Below, one piece after another: positions 32,705-41,531 of a DNA stretch of 64,000 bases. The notes beneath the pieces were generated by a model. The model saw nothing but the letters and a program-made list of their open reading frames with translations. It was not told the origin of the DNA and ran no database searches. This DNA is from Porphyrobacter sp. (GTDB lineage Bacteria > Pseudomonadota > Alphaproteobacteria > Sphingomonadales > Sphingomonadaceae), in the NCBI GenBank assembly GCA_017744315.1, contig JAGIBN010000009.1, forward strand, positions 1-64,000, read 5' to 3'. The position numbers and the translations under genes are program-made. Position 1 is the stretch's first letter. Each line of letters starts with the position of its first letter.

Positions 32705-34828
32705 ATGAGAGGGTTGGGGACGACGACGGCCGTCATCGCGCTGATGACGGTGGCGATGCCCGTGTGGGCGCAGGACAGTGGCGACAAACCGCCGCCGGTT
32801 CCGACAGAGGAGCCGGAGACGGAGGACTCCGTCGTCAGTGCCGCCGTCCCCGCGGGAGACACAGCGCGGGCGCAAGTGTTCCAGGCGGCCGACTTTGCCC
32901 GCTTCGCCCCGCGCAGCGCGCTCGACATGCTCAACCAGGTCCCCGGCTTCACGATCGTGTCCGAGCAACAGGGGCGGGGCCTGGGCCAGACCCGCGACAA
33001 CGTGCTGGTCAACGGCGAGCGGCTGGCGAGCAAGTCCGAGAGCCTGTTCGACCAACTCCAGCGCATTCCGGCGAACCGCGTGCAGCGCATCGAGATCGTC
33101 GATGGCGCGACCCTCGGCATTCCCGGCTTGTCCGGCCAGGTCGCCAACATCTTCACCCAGGGCGGCGGGCTCAGCGGACGGTTCGAATATCGCGCCACGG
33201 CCCGGCCGAAATATGCCGAGCCCGGCTATGCAGCCGGCGAGGTTTCCCTGAGCGGTTCGACATCGCGCCTCGAATGGAACGTGGCGGCCACGCACAACAA
33301 CGGGCGCGGTGCCGCGGTGGGGCCGGGTTACATCACCGACGCCGATATGAACCTGATCGAGAACCGCGACGTGCGGATCAAATTCGTCGGTGAGTTTCCG
33401 CGGCTTTCGGGCAGCTTGAAGTGGGATGGGCCGGGCAGCTCGGTCGCCAACTTCAACGCCAACTACAATCGCACCTACACTGACTTTTCGAACGACGAGC
33501 AGCGCCATCCACTGGTCGGCGTCGATTCATTCCGCGACTTCGACAACAGCAATCGCGGCTGGGGTTATGAGCTCGGCGGTGATTTCGATTTCGCGCTTGG
33601 GCCCGGCCGGCTGAAACTGATCGGTCTCGACCGCTACAGCGAAAACAAGCTGGAGCAGGATTCCATCCTCACATTCGAGGATGACAGTCCGCCAATCGGC
33701 AGCCGTTTCGCGCTGCAGAGCCAGTCGGGCGAAATCATCGGGCGTGCGGAATATCGCTGGGACATGCTCGGCGGATCCTGGCAGCTCGATGGCGAAGCGG
33801 CCTTCAACCGCCTCGACCAGACGGCGCAGCTCTATGACCTCAACCCTGCCGGGGATTTCATCGAGTTGCCGTTCCCAGGCGGATCGGGCGGGGTGACCGA
33901 AGATCGCTATGAATCGATCCTCACCCACAACCGCACACTGGGCAAAGGCCTGACCCTGCAGATCGGCGCGGGCGGCGAGTACTCGAAGCTGGCGCAGACG
34001 GGGCCTGGCGGGCTGGTGCGAACCTTCCTGCGGCCGAAGGGTTCGGCCACTCTGGCGTGGACGGCTGCAGATGGGCTGGATCTTTCGCTTAAGCTGGCCC
34101 GCGTGGTCGGCCAGCTTTCGTTCGGCGACTTCCTCGCTCGGGTCTTCCTGGACCAGAACAACGCCAATGCCGGCAACGCCGAGTTGGTCCCGCCGCAAAG
34201 CTGGGAGCTGGACTTTGAGGTGAAGAAGAACCTCAAGGCCTGGGGTTCGGCGAACGTGCGCGTCTATGGCCGGTGGTACGAGGACCTGATCGAGATCATT
34301 CCGGTCGGCAACGGTTTCGAATCCCGGGGAAATATCGACAAGGCCCGGCTCTACGGGATTGCGGCGACGGCCACTTTCAATCTCGACCCGATCGGCTGGA
34401 AAGGTGCCAAGATCGATTTCAACACCACCTACGAGGCTTCGCAGCTGGAGGACCCGCTAACCTTCGAGACGCGCCCCTTCAGCGGCAACAACGACTTCAG
34501 GGGTGAGATCAGCCTGCGGTACGACGTGCCGGCGAGCGATTGGGCTTTCGGCGGCGGGTTCAACTGGACGCACGTTCAGCCGTACATCCGCCTGTTCGAA
34601 ACCGGGAAGGACTACGAAGGGCCGATCTACAGCTTCGCGTTCATCGAGAACAAGGACGTGCTGGGGATGACGGTGAACCTGCAGGTCTTCAACCTGACCG
34701 ATGGCCGCGGCTTGTTCCATCGCACTGTTTGGGACGGTTACCGGGACCGCGCCGTGATACTCTTTACCGAGCATCACGATCTCAGCGTGCAGCCGATCTT
34801 CCGGTTGCAGGTGAAGGGGAGCTTTTAG
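32705..34828 (+). CDS. TonB-dependent receptor (plug and barrel)
   Basis: 707 residues. GAGGGG precedes the ATG. Signal peptide cut after Val-Trp-Ala (about residue 22), then an acidic/Pro linker, plug domain (about 55-160; ALDMLNQVPGFTIV, VLVNGERLASKSESLFDQLQRI, RIEIVDGATLG), and a barrel ending Leu-Gln-Val-Lys-Gly-Ser-Phe. The plug lacks the usual GP-x-G-G end and has GIPGLSGQVANI instead, as in a sub-group of sphingomonad receptors annotated only as plug-domain proteins. No partner gene is adjacent, and the substrate is unknown. Confidence 0.88.
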   Translation: MRGLGTTTAVIALMTVAMPVWAQDSGDKPPPVPTEEPETEDSVVSAAVPAGDTARAQVFQAADFARFAPRSALDMLNQVPGFTIVSEQQGRGLGQTRDNVLVNGERLASKSESLFDQLQRIPANRVQRIEIVDGATLGIPGLSGQVANIFTQGGGLSGRFEYRATARPKYAEPGYAAGEVSLSGSTSRLEWNVAATHNNGRGAAVGPGYITDADMNLIENRDVRIKFVGEFPRLSGSLKWDGPGSSVANFNANYNRTYTDFSNDEQRHPLVGVDSFRDFDNSNRGWGYELGGDFDFALGPGRLKLIGLDRYSENKLEQDSILTFEDDSPPIGSRFALQSQSGEIIGRAEYRWDMLGGSWQLDGEAAFNRLDQTAQLYDLNPAGDFIELPFPGGSGGVTEDRYESILTHNRTLGKGLTLQIGAGGEYSKLAQTGPGGLVRTFLRPKGSATLAWTAADGLDLSLKLARVVGQLSFGDFLARVFLDQNNANAGNAELVPPQSWELDFEVKKNLKAWGSANVRVYGRWYEDLIEIIPVGNGFESRGNIDKARLYGIAATATFNLDPIGWKGAKIDFNTTYEASQLEDPLTFETRPFSGNNDFRGEISLRYDVPASDWAFGGGFNWTHVQPYIRLFETGKDYEGPIYSFAFIENKDVLGMTVNLQVFNLTDGRGLFHRTVWDGYRDRAVILFTEHHDLSVQPIFRLQVKGSF

Positions 34829-35155
34829 GGCGCAGCTTCATCAGAGCCCCTTTCCCCCGAACCGTTCGTGGTGAGCTCGTCGAACCACCGCAGCGCTGGG
34901 CTCGCGTCCTTCGACAAGCTCAGGACGAACGGGGAAAGGCTGAGAGGGTAAATCCTCCCCGAGCTTGTCTCGGGGAGGTGGCGCGTGCTGAAAGCGCGTG
35001 ACGGAGGGGTAGGCGTAACAACACCGCGCCCCTCCACCACCCGCTTCGCGGGCGGTCCCCCTCCCCGAGCAAGCTCAGGGAGGATTTAGCTCTACCTGGT
35101 TTGGTGGTGAGCTTATCGAACCACCGTCCCGCCGAAGCGAGACGGCCGGATACGA
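34829..35155. repeat. gene-free, repeat-rich gap
   Basis: No gene is seen. It contains two copies, 236 bases apart and 21 of 23 bases identical, of an inverted element at 34868-34890 and 35104-35126 (GTGGT...ACCAC arms). There is a GTCCT/AGGAC hairpin near 34905-34925. Two CCTCCCCGAG/CTCGGGGAGG hairpins (34954-34978 perfect; 35060-35083 with one mismatch) are also present. The same hairpin family occurs at 131-149, 252-270 and 47404-47432. This looks like a landing zone for dispersed intergenic repeats. Confidence 0.7.
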
Positions 35156-36715
35156 TTACTTCTTGGCCGGAGCCTTCTTGGCGGCCGGCTTCTTGGCCGG
35201 TGCCTTCTCAGCTTCAGCCTTCGGCGCGGCCTTCTTGGCCGGAGCCTTTTCAGCCTCAGCCTTGGGTTCGGCCTTCTTCGCCGGAGCCTTCTTGGCGGCG
35301 GGCTTTTCTTCCTTGGCCGGCTTCTCTTCAGTCTTCGCAGCGGCCTTCTTGGAGGCGGCCTTCTTCGGAGCCGGAGCCGGAGTGGTCTCTTCAGCTTCGA
35401 TCGCGGCTTCGAGCTCTTCGCGAGTTACCTGACGCTCGGTCACTTCGGCCTTGTCGAACAGGAAGTCGACGACCTTGTCCTCGTAGAGCGGAGCGCGGAG
35501 CTGGGCCTGCGCCATCGCGTCACCACGGACGTATTCGACGAACCGCTCACGGTCTTCCGGGCGATACTGCTGCGCGGCCTGCTGGATCAGCATGCCCATC
35601 TCTTGCGGAGTGACCTGGACACCGTTGGCCTGGCCGATTTCCGACAGCAGCAGGCCCAGGCGCACGCGGCGCTCGGCGATGCGGTGGTAATCGTCCTTGT
35701 CGGCTTCGATTTCCTTGAGGCCCTCTGCCGGGTTCTCTTCGCGAGCGACTTCGGCCTGGAGCTGCTGCCAGATCTGGCCGAATTCGGCTTCGACCATGGT
35801 CGGCGGCACTTCGAAGTCGTGATCGGCGGCGAGCTTGTCGAGCAGCTGGCGCTTCATCTGGGTGCGGGTGAGGCCGGCCGTTTCCTGCTCAAGCTGCGCC
35901 TTCATCAGCTCCTTGAGCTTGTCGAGGCTGTCGAGGCCGAGCGACTTGGCGAAATCCTCGTCGATCTTGGATTCACCTTCGACCTGGAGCTTCTGCACCG
36001 TCACGTCGAACTCGGCCTTCTTGCCCTTGAGCTCGGCAGCCGGATAATCTTCCGGGAAGGTCACTTCGATGGTCTTGGTGTCGCCAGCCTTGAGGCCAGA
36101 GAGCTGCTCTTCGAAACCGGGGATGAAACGGCCCGAGCCGATCACCAGTGGAGCGCCTTCGGCCTTGCCGCCTTCGAACTCGACGCCGTCAACGCGGCCG
36201 ACGAAGTCGATGATCAGCTGGTCGCCATCGGCCGACTTCTTGGTCTTCGGGGCGTCCTTGTAGGTCTTCTGGTTCTCGGCAAGGCGGCCAAGAGCTTCGT
36301 CCAGCGCTTCGTCCGACACGGGAACGACCAGGCGTTCGAGGGCGAGGCCATCGATCGACGGCGCTTCGATCTCGGGCAGAACTTCGAGTTCGACCTTGAG
36401 TTCGGCGTCCTTGCCTTCTTCGTAGCCTTCATCGAGGTCGACCTTGGGCTGCAGCGCCGGGCGCAGCTGCTTTTCGCGCATCAGCGCGTCGATCGATTCG
36501 CGGACGCTGGCGTTGAACGCGTCCGAGTGCAGGGCGGCGCCGTGCATCTTCTTGATCAGGTTCGCAGGCACCTTGCCCGGGCGGAAGCCGGGCATGCGGA
36601 CTTGCGGCGCGACCTTCTTGACTTCGGCTTCGATCCGCGCGGCGATTTCCTTCGCCGGGATCTTTACCGTGTAAGCGCGCTTGAGACCTTCATTGGTCGT
36701 TTCAACGATCTGCAT
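35156..36715 (-). CDS. tig: trigger factor with extended Lys/Ala/Pro C-terminal tail
   Basis: 519 residues against about 430-450 in most bacteria. The ribosome-binding domain (about 1-115) includes MPGFRPGKVP (normally GFRxGKxP); the FKBP-like PPIase domain is about 150-245; and the C-terminal chaperone arms run to about 440. The final 73 or so residues are almost only Lys, Ala, Pro and Glu in repeats of the AKKAP and PKAEAEKAP kind, resembling histone H1 or HU tails. Trigger factor binds nascent chains at the ribosome exit. The tail is probably disordered and basic, so nucleic-acid or ribosome binding is a reasonable guess. Start chosen at ATG 36715, with GGAAGG upstream. Confidence 0.96.
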   Translation of the reverse strand: MQIVETTNEGLKRAYTVKIPAKEIAARIEAEVKKVAPQVRMPGFRPGKVPANLIKKMHGAALHSDAFNASVRESIDALMREKQLRPALQPKVDLDEGYEEGKDAELKVELEVLPEIEAPSIDGLALERLVVPVSDEALDEALGRLAENQKTYKDAPKTKKSADGDQLIIDFVGRVDGVEFEGGKAEGAPLVIGSGRFIPGFEEQLSGLKAGDTKTIEVTFPEDYPAAELKGKKAEFDVTVQKLQVEGESKIDEDFAKSLGLDSLDKLKELMKAQLEQETAGLTRTQMKRQLLDKLAADHDFEVPPTMVEAEFGQIWQQLQAEVAREENPAEGLKEIEADKDDYHRIAERRVRLGLLLSEIGQANGVQVTPQEMGMLIQQAAQQYRPEDRERFVEYVRGDAMAQAQLRAPLYEDKVVDFLFDKAEVTERQVTREELEAAIEAEETTPAPAPKKAASKKAAAKTEEKPAKEEKPAAKKAPAKKAEPKAEAEKAPAKKAAPKAEAEKAPAKKPAAKKAPAKK

Positions 36716-36784
36716 TCCAATGCCTTCCAAACACTTGGCCCAAACACTTGGTGCTCAATCCAATCCAGGCCCCAGCGCCGGAAC

Positions 36785-36869
36785 TGGTGCGGGCGAAGGG
36801 ACTCGAACCCCCACATCTTGCGATACTGGAACCTAAATCCAGCGCGTCTACCAGTTCCGCCACGCCCGC
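36785..36869 (-). tRNA. tRNA-Leu (anticodon UAG), CCA encoded
   Basis: Read on the minus strand, GCGGGCG (5' arm) pairs with CGCCCGC (3' arm), followed by discriminator A and an encoded CCA. The anticodon stem CTGGA/TCCAG encloses TTTAGGT, giving anticodon TAG. The T arm has GGGTTCGAGTCCC. There is a class II variable arm, as expected for tRNA-Leu (85 bases including CCA). It decodes CUA and other CUN codons. It lies 70 bases from the trigger factor start. No integrase is adjacent, so there is no sign of use as an insertion site here. Confidence 0.95.
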
Positions 36870-37022
36870 GGCCCGACGAACTTTGCAGGCTCCCACCTGC
36901 GAAATGAAGCAGCGCCCTTAGTAGGGCGCGCTGGAAAGGGCAAGCGGCACGGCAGCCCGAACGCGCAGATGGAACGGCGGGGCCCCGCAAGGCGTTCCAC
37001 GGACGAAGAAAGGATCCCTCAG

Positions 37023-37328
37023 ATGGACCGCCCCGAACCCACAGAAATCGACCCCAATCTTGCCGCCAACCTCGCCAATGACAACAAGGAGGGGAGCGCC
37101 CCAGGCTCCAAGCCCGCCCACTTCAACCAGGGGCGATCGGATGGTGGTGACCGCGATTATCCCGGAGAGCAACCGGATGAAGTCGTGCCGGGAAAGGGTG
37201 ACGACGACGTGCCTGGAGGTACGCCAGACGAGGTGGCGCCCGACCAGGGCGATTTCGTCCGCCCAGGCTCGCCAGTCGAAAGTCCGCCGCAGCCCGACAG
37301 GGCTCCTGCCGAAACGCCGCCGGATTGA
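37023..37328 (+). CDS. small acidic, Pro/Asp/Gly-rich protein of unknown function
   Basis: 101 residues from the ATG at 37023 (AAAGGA 8 or so bases upstream). Composition is disorder-like. It has a tandem motif, PDEVVPGKGDDDVPGG followed by PDEVAPDQGDFVRPG, two copies of a roughly 16-residue unit with conserved PDEV-P and GD. There is no signal peptide and no membrane segment. I recall similar proteins in other sphingomonads but no assigned role. Confidence 0.6.
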   Translation: MDRPEPTEIDPNLAANLANDNKEGSAPGSKPAHFNQGRSDGGDRDYPGEQPDEVVPGKGDDDVPGGTPDEVAPDQGDFVRPGSPVESPPQPDRAPAETPPD

Positions 37329-37358
37329 TTTTCCCCGCTGCCGCGCTAAGCGCGCGAC

Positions 37359-37676
37359 ATGACCGAAGAGACCACACCGGAAACCCCGGCCGAAACGAAG
37401 ACCACCGCGCTGGACGTTCCGCCCGATCACCTGGCGATTCATCCCTCGAGCCCGCACTTCGACAGCGACAAGCTGATGCGCGGCGTGGGGATCCGCTTCA
37501 AGGGCGTCGAGCGCACCAACATCGAAGAGTATTGCATCTCCGAAGGTTGGGTCCGGGTTCAGGCCGGCAAGTCGGTCGACCGCAAGGGCCGTCCGCTGAC
37601 CATTAAGCTGACCGGTCCGGTCGAAGCCTGGTACCAGGACCTCGGCGACAATCCGCCGGTGGCGACGAAGGGCTAA
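37359..37676 (+). CDS. DUF3297 family protein
   Basis: 105 residues. After a short Thr/Pro/Glu-rich start, the conserved core (about 25-98) has IHPSSPHFD, GVGIRFKG, NIEEYCISEGWVRV and LTIKLTGPVEAWYQDLG, matching DUF3297, a small cytosolic family widespread in Gram-negatives. Its biochemical role is unknown. It converges with nhaA, 3 bases between stops. Confidence 0.88.
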   Translation: MTEETTPETPAETKTTALDVPPDHLAIHPSSPHFDSDKLMRGVGIRFKGVERTNIEEYCISEGWVRVQAGKSVDRKGRPLTIKLTGPVEAWYQDLGDNPPVATKG

Positions 37677-37679
37677 GCT

Positions 37680-38873
37680 CTAAGCGGTCTTGTGTTGCTG
37701 CGCCGGGGCAAAGCGCAGCACGCAATATCCCAGCAGGGCGGAGATGAGGGAGCCGGCCAGCACGCCCAGCTTGGCTTCCTGGACGAGCAGTGGTGACTTG
37801 GGAAACGCCAGGGCGCCGATGAACAGGCTCACGGTGAAGCCAATCCCGCACAGCACGCTCATACCCCAGACCTGAAGCCAGCTGGTCCCGTTGGGGCGAG
37901 GCGCGAAGCCGATTTTCTCGGCGGCGAAGATGCTGCCGAAAATGCCCACTTGCTTGCCGATCACGAGGCCTGCGCCGACAGCGAGGGGCAGGGGGTCGAG
38001 GAGGGCCGAGAGCCCCAGCTTGGTGAGCGGGACCCCGGCGTTGGCGAAGCCGAACAGCGGCACCACGAAGCGCGAGTTCCAGCCGACCAGGGCATGCTCC
38101 ATGTTCTCAAGCATGCTGTGGCCATCGCGCGAGCGCATCGGGATGATCAGCGCGGCGACGACGCCGGCGATCGTCGCGTGGATGCCCGAGTGCAGGATGC
38201 AGTACCACATCACCACGGCACACAGCACCAGCGGCCAGGCCCGTTGCTTGCCGTAGCGGTTGAGGGCGATCATCACGCCCGCCACCAGCAGCGCCGCGAG
38301 CAGCCAGGCCATCTTGATCCCGCTCGAATAGAACAACGCGATTATGGCGATTGAGCCGATGTCGTCGACTATGGCAATCGTCAGCAGGCATAGCCGCAGC
38401 GCCGGCGGCACGCGGGTGGCGAGCAGTCCGATCACGCCCATGGCAAAGGCAATGTCGGTCGCCGCCGGGATCGCCCATCCGCGGACAAGCTCCGGCTCTC
38501 CGCCTGCGACCGACAGATAGATCAGCGCCGGCGTTGCCATGCCGGCAGCCGCGGCCAGGATCGGCAGCCTGCGCGACCGCTCGTCGGCGAGATCGCCGGC
38601 CAGCACCTCCCGCTTAACCTCCAGCCCGACGACGAAGAAGAACACCGCCATCAACGCGTCGTTGATCCACAGATGAAGCGTGTTGAGCTTGGCGATCGGA
38701 GTCCAGGCCAGCTCTGCGTGGAAGAAGTTGGTATAGTTCTCAGCCCACGGCGAATTAGCGACCGCAATCGCCGCCACAGCCACCGCGATCAGCAGAATTC
38801 CCGCGAAAGCATCACTGTCGAACAGCGCCTTAAAAGGTCGGACTGCGGCACTAAGGGGGGACGGTTTGGGCAT
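37680..38873 (-). CDS. nhaA: Na+/H+ antiporter NhaA
   Basis: 397 residues from the ATG at 38873 (GGAGGAAC upstream). Twelve transmembrane helices with family signatures: LWINDALMAVFFFVVGLEVKRE, AIPAATDIAFAMGV and LTIAIVDDIGSIAIIA, whose adjacent Asp pair (DD) is the ion-binding site. NhaA exchanges two protons for one sodium ion at alkaline pH, keeping sodium and pH in balance. The start choice removes an unlikely 12-residue extension. It stands alone as a minus-strand unit. Confidence 0.96.
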   Translation of the reverse strand: MPKPSPLSAAVRPFKALFDSDAFAGILLIAVAVAAIAVANSPWAENYTNFFHAELAWTPIAKLNTLHLWINDALMAVFFFVVGLEVKREVLAGDLADERSRRLPILAAAAGMATPALIYLSVAGGEPELVRGWAIPAATDIAFAMGVIGLLATRVPPALRLCLLTIAIVDDIGSIAIIALFYSSGIKMAWLLAALLVAGVMIALNRYGKQRAWPLVLCAVVMWYCILHSGIHATIAGVVAALIIPMRSRDGHSMLENMEHALVGWNSRFVVPLFGFANAGVPLTKLGLSALLDPLPLAVGAGLVIGKQVGIFGSIFAAEKIGFAPRPNGTSWLQVWGMSVLCGIGFTVSLFIGALAFPKSPLLVQEAKLGVLAGSLISALLGYCVLRFAPAQQHKTA

Positions 38874-39003
38874 CACGATGTTCCTCCACCAAGCAGGCGG
38901 ATGACACAAGGAATTCCTCGATTGCCTTTATTTTCCAGAAAGTTACCATTCCGCCAAGAGGGGGTGAGTAGGAGGGTTTTGGGACCGTTGGGAGGGACGG
39001 CCC

Positions 39004-40410
39004 TTGGCGCATTGGACATTTCTGGATTGGCTCGCTGGCGTCGAGCATGAACTGCTCCTGTTTGCGAGTGTCTTTCTGCTCATTGGCAGCGTTGATGAAC
39101 TGCTGGTCGATGTCAGCTGGGCCTGGTTGCGCCTGACAGGGCGAGCCAAGACCAGAAGGATCGAGCGGCGCAGACTTAGCAGCCAGGAACTGACAGGCCT
39201 GGCGGCGCTGTTCATCCCGACCTGGCAGGAAGCGCAGGTCGTTGGCTTCACCGTCGCACACGCCCTGGCTGCCTGGCCGCAAGCGAAACTGCGGATCTAC
39301 GTCGGCTGCTATTCGAACGACACCGAGACCATCGAAGCGGTAATTCGCGGGTCATGCGGCGATCCCCGGCTTCGCCTGGTTGTGCACGAACAGAAAGGGC
39401 CGACCACAAAGGCAGATTGTCTCAATCGCCTCTACACCGCGCTTGTGGCGGACGAACGCCGCAGCGGCGAGAGCTGTCGCCTGATCCTGCTTCACGATGC
39501 CGAGGACATGGTCGATCCGGCCGCCCTGGTTCTCATGGATCGCGCGTTGAACGATTTCGACTTCGTGCAGCTTCCCGTGTTGCCCGAGCCTCGGCCCGGC
39601 CGCTGGGTCGGCAACCACTATTGTGACGAGTTCGCCGAGGCTCATGGCAAGGCGATGGTGGTGCGCGAGGCGGTTGGGGCTGCCTTACCGGGCGCCGGAG
39701 TCGGCTGTGGATTCGCACGACCCTTGCTTGCGCAGATCGATGCACTGGGCGGTGGGATCGGTCCCTTTCCCGTCGAATCCCTGACCGAAGATTACGAACT
39801 GGGCATGACGATCAAGGTTATCGGAGGACGATCGCATTTTCTGCGCGCGCGTGGAGAGGACGGACGGCTCGTGGCCACGCGAGCCTACTTTCCGGCGCGG
39901 ATCGACACGGCCGTGCGGCAAAAAGCGCGGTGGTTGCACGGGATTGCGTTGCAGGGCTGGGATCGGCTCGGTTGGAGCCGTGGAGTGGGCGAGGTGTGGA
40001 TGCGTGCCCGCGACCGGCGGGGTCCATTGTCCGCGCTTGTCGTGCTCACCGGATATGCGCTGTTGGCGGTGGCCGGACTTCTTTGGGGTGCAAGGCTGCT
40101 CGATCTTGCACCGCCGTCGGAGCCGGATGAAATCATCTTTGCTCTACTCGCCGCCAATTTTGTCGGGCTGGCTTGGCGAGCGGCCATGCGATTTGCCTTT
40201 ACCGCGCGGGAGTATGGCTGGGCGGAGGGGTTGCGAAGCGTCCTTCGAATACCTTTGGCCAACATCATCGCAATCATGGCTACGCGGCGCGCGATTGCCG
40301 CCTACGTCCGTTGGATTTTCAGCGGAGCTTCGATCTGGGACAAGACCGACCATGACGAGCATCCGGCTCTGCTGGGCGCCGTGCCACAAATCCGGGTCAA
40401 CCTCGCATGA
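39004..40410 (+). CDS. inner-membrane GT2 glycosyltransferase, NfrB-like
   Basis: 468 residues, starting at TTG 39004 after GGGAGGGACGGCCC. The first helix (about 12-45) anchors it, and the GT2 domain spans about 60-330. A DXD-type metal site lies in LLHDAEDMVD, a second acidic motif in ESLTEDYELG and the QxxRW-like RQKARWLHG block near 306, as in processive glycan synthases. Two or three C-terminal helices follow. The closest recognisable relative is NfrB, the N4-phage adsorption protein B that makes a surface glycan in E. coli, but the MshEN domain of NfrB is absent. It overlaps the next gene by 4 bases (ATGA), so the pair acts together. Confidence 0.82.
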   Translation: MAHWTFLDWLAGVEHELLLFASVFLLIGSVDELLVDVSWAWLRLTGRAKTRRIERRRLSSQELTGLAALFIPTWQEAQVVGFTVAHALAAWPQAKLRIYVGCYSNDTETIEAVIRGSCGDPRLRLVVHEQKGPTTKADCLNRLYTALVADERRSGESCRLILLHDAEDMVDPAALVLMDRALNDFDFVQLPVLPEPRPGRWVGNHYCDEFAEAHGKAMVVREAVGAALPGAGVGCGFARPLLAQIDALGGGIGPFPVESLTEDYELGMTIKVIGGRSHFLRARGEDGRLVATRAYFPARIDTAVRQKARWLHGIALQGWDRLGWSRGVGEVWMRARDRRGPLSALVVLTGYALLAVAGLLWGARLLDLAPPSEPDEIIFALLAANFVGLAWRAAMRFAFTAREYGWAEGLRSVLRIPLANIIAIMATRRAIAAYVRWIFSGASIWDKTDHDEHPALLGAVPQIRVNLA

Positions 40411-41486
40411 GCGGGGCGATGCGGTGGCGCGGACAGCCACTGATTGTGCTCGGCGCGGTTTTTGTCGGATGGTTTGGGATTCGAGCGACCGTCTGGCAGC
40501 TAGTTCCGAACGGTTGGCCCGTCGAAGATAGATCGAACGTGGCCGTCGCCATCCCAAAGCGAGCCGAACCGGGGGCTTCGCCCTTGTGGCCCGACCTTGC
40601 GCGGGCGGGTGTGAGGCGCGGGGTCGGGGAAGCCGGTTCGCCGCTATCAGCGCCGATGCCCCACAATGCCCGGACTGCGCTTCTGTCTTGGGCTCCAACC
40701 CCTTCGATTGAGCGCTTGATTCCTGGACCGCTTGCGCCAGCCACCGTCGCCCACGAAGCACCAGCCAGTTCGCATCCATCTGCGCCGGGCATACCCGCAG
40801 CGGCAGCCTATCCCGTCGCTTTTCAACCCTTGGGCCCGTCGCGTTGGTCAAGTGATGGCTGGGTGCTGCTGCGCGATGATACGGTCACCCCAGTCCTCGC
40901 AGGCCTTCCAAGCTATGGCCGCAGTCAGGCCGGCGCTGTTCTACGATATCGCCTCGGGACTCTCGGAGGCCGGAATCCGCAGCTGCATCTACGTGTGAGC
41001 AGTGCGTTGACCGCACCGCATGGGGAGGAACTTGCCGCCGGAATTTCCGCACGTGTCCAGCCTCGCATTCCCGTGAGGGTCGCGCTGGAGGCGCGGGCGG
41101 GCGAACTGCATGGAGACTTCCGCATCAGACCGGCCGTGTATGCCGTTAGTGAGGTTCCTCTGCTCGAACTACCGGGGAACACTCGCGGAGAGATCTACTT
41201 CCAGGGAGGATATGTAGGCGGGGCGGATGCCACGGCCTTTGCTGATGGCCAGGTTCGGGTTCAGCGGACATTGCGGGGAGTCGATGAAACCGGCTTCAGT
41301 GCCGGCATTGGCGCGTGGGGTGGAACTCAGGAGGGCGCGTCGCGGCTCGATCTTGGTCCCACGTTCACTCAGACGTTTCGCCTCGGACAAACTCGCGCAA
41401 GGCTCTCTGTTGATTACCGTTTCCGGGCTGCGGGGGATGCCGAGCCAAAAAGTGGCCCCGCTTTGACGCTATCCGCCGGTTTCTAG
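40407..41486 (+). CDS. envelope protein with membrane anchor and barrel-like C-terminus, NfrA-like partner
   Basis: 359 residues. One hydrophobic helix near the start (about 10-32) is followed by a Pro/Ala/Ser-rich stretch (about 45-140). A beta-rich domain follows with alternating strands (AVLRYRLG, LHLRVSSALTAP, ISARVQPRIPVRVALEARAG, ARLSVDYRFRAAG), ending in Ser-Ala-Gly-Phe. A terminal Phe and paired strands suggest an outer-membrane or periplasm-spanning barrel. It is translationally coupled to the NfrB-like glycosyltransferase, and its C-terminus resembles the NfrA C-terminal region without the TPR part. A glycan export or assembly role is inferred. Confidence 0.6.
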   Translation: MSGAMRWRGQPLIVLGAVFVGWFGIRATVWQLVPNGWPVEDRSNVAVAIPKRAEPGASPLWPDLARAGVRRGVGEAGSPLSAPMPHNARTALLSWAPTPSIERLIPGPLAPATVAHEAPASSHPSAPGIPAAAAYPVAFQPLGPSRWSSDGWVLLRDDTVTPVLAGLPSYGRSQAGAVLRYRLGTLGGRNPQLHLRVSSALTAPHGEELAAGISARVQPRIPVRVALEARAGELHGDFRIRPAVYAVSEVPLLELPGNTRGEIYFQGGYVGGADATAFADGQVRVQRTLRGVDETGFSAGIGAWGGTQEGASRLDLGPTFTQTFRLGQTRARLSVDYRFRAAGDAEPKSGPALTLSAGF

Positions 41487-41531
41487 ACTGGCCAATCTTC
41501 ATTCCGTCGCGCCCATGGGTTAGGTGGCGGC

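Noticed and set aside
35101-35613. Pro/Ser/Trp-rich frame antisense to the trigger factor tail
   Set aside because: Its composition is produced by the Lys/Ala/Pro repeats read backwards.
36785-36869. tRNA-Leu as a mobile-element attachment site
   Set aside because: No integrase, no repeated 3' end of the tRNA and ordinary housekeeping genes on both sides.
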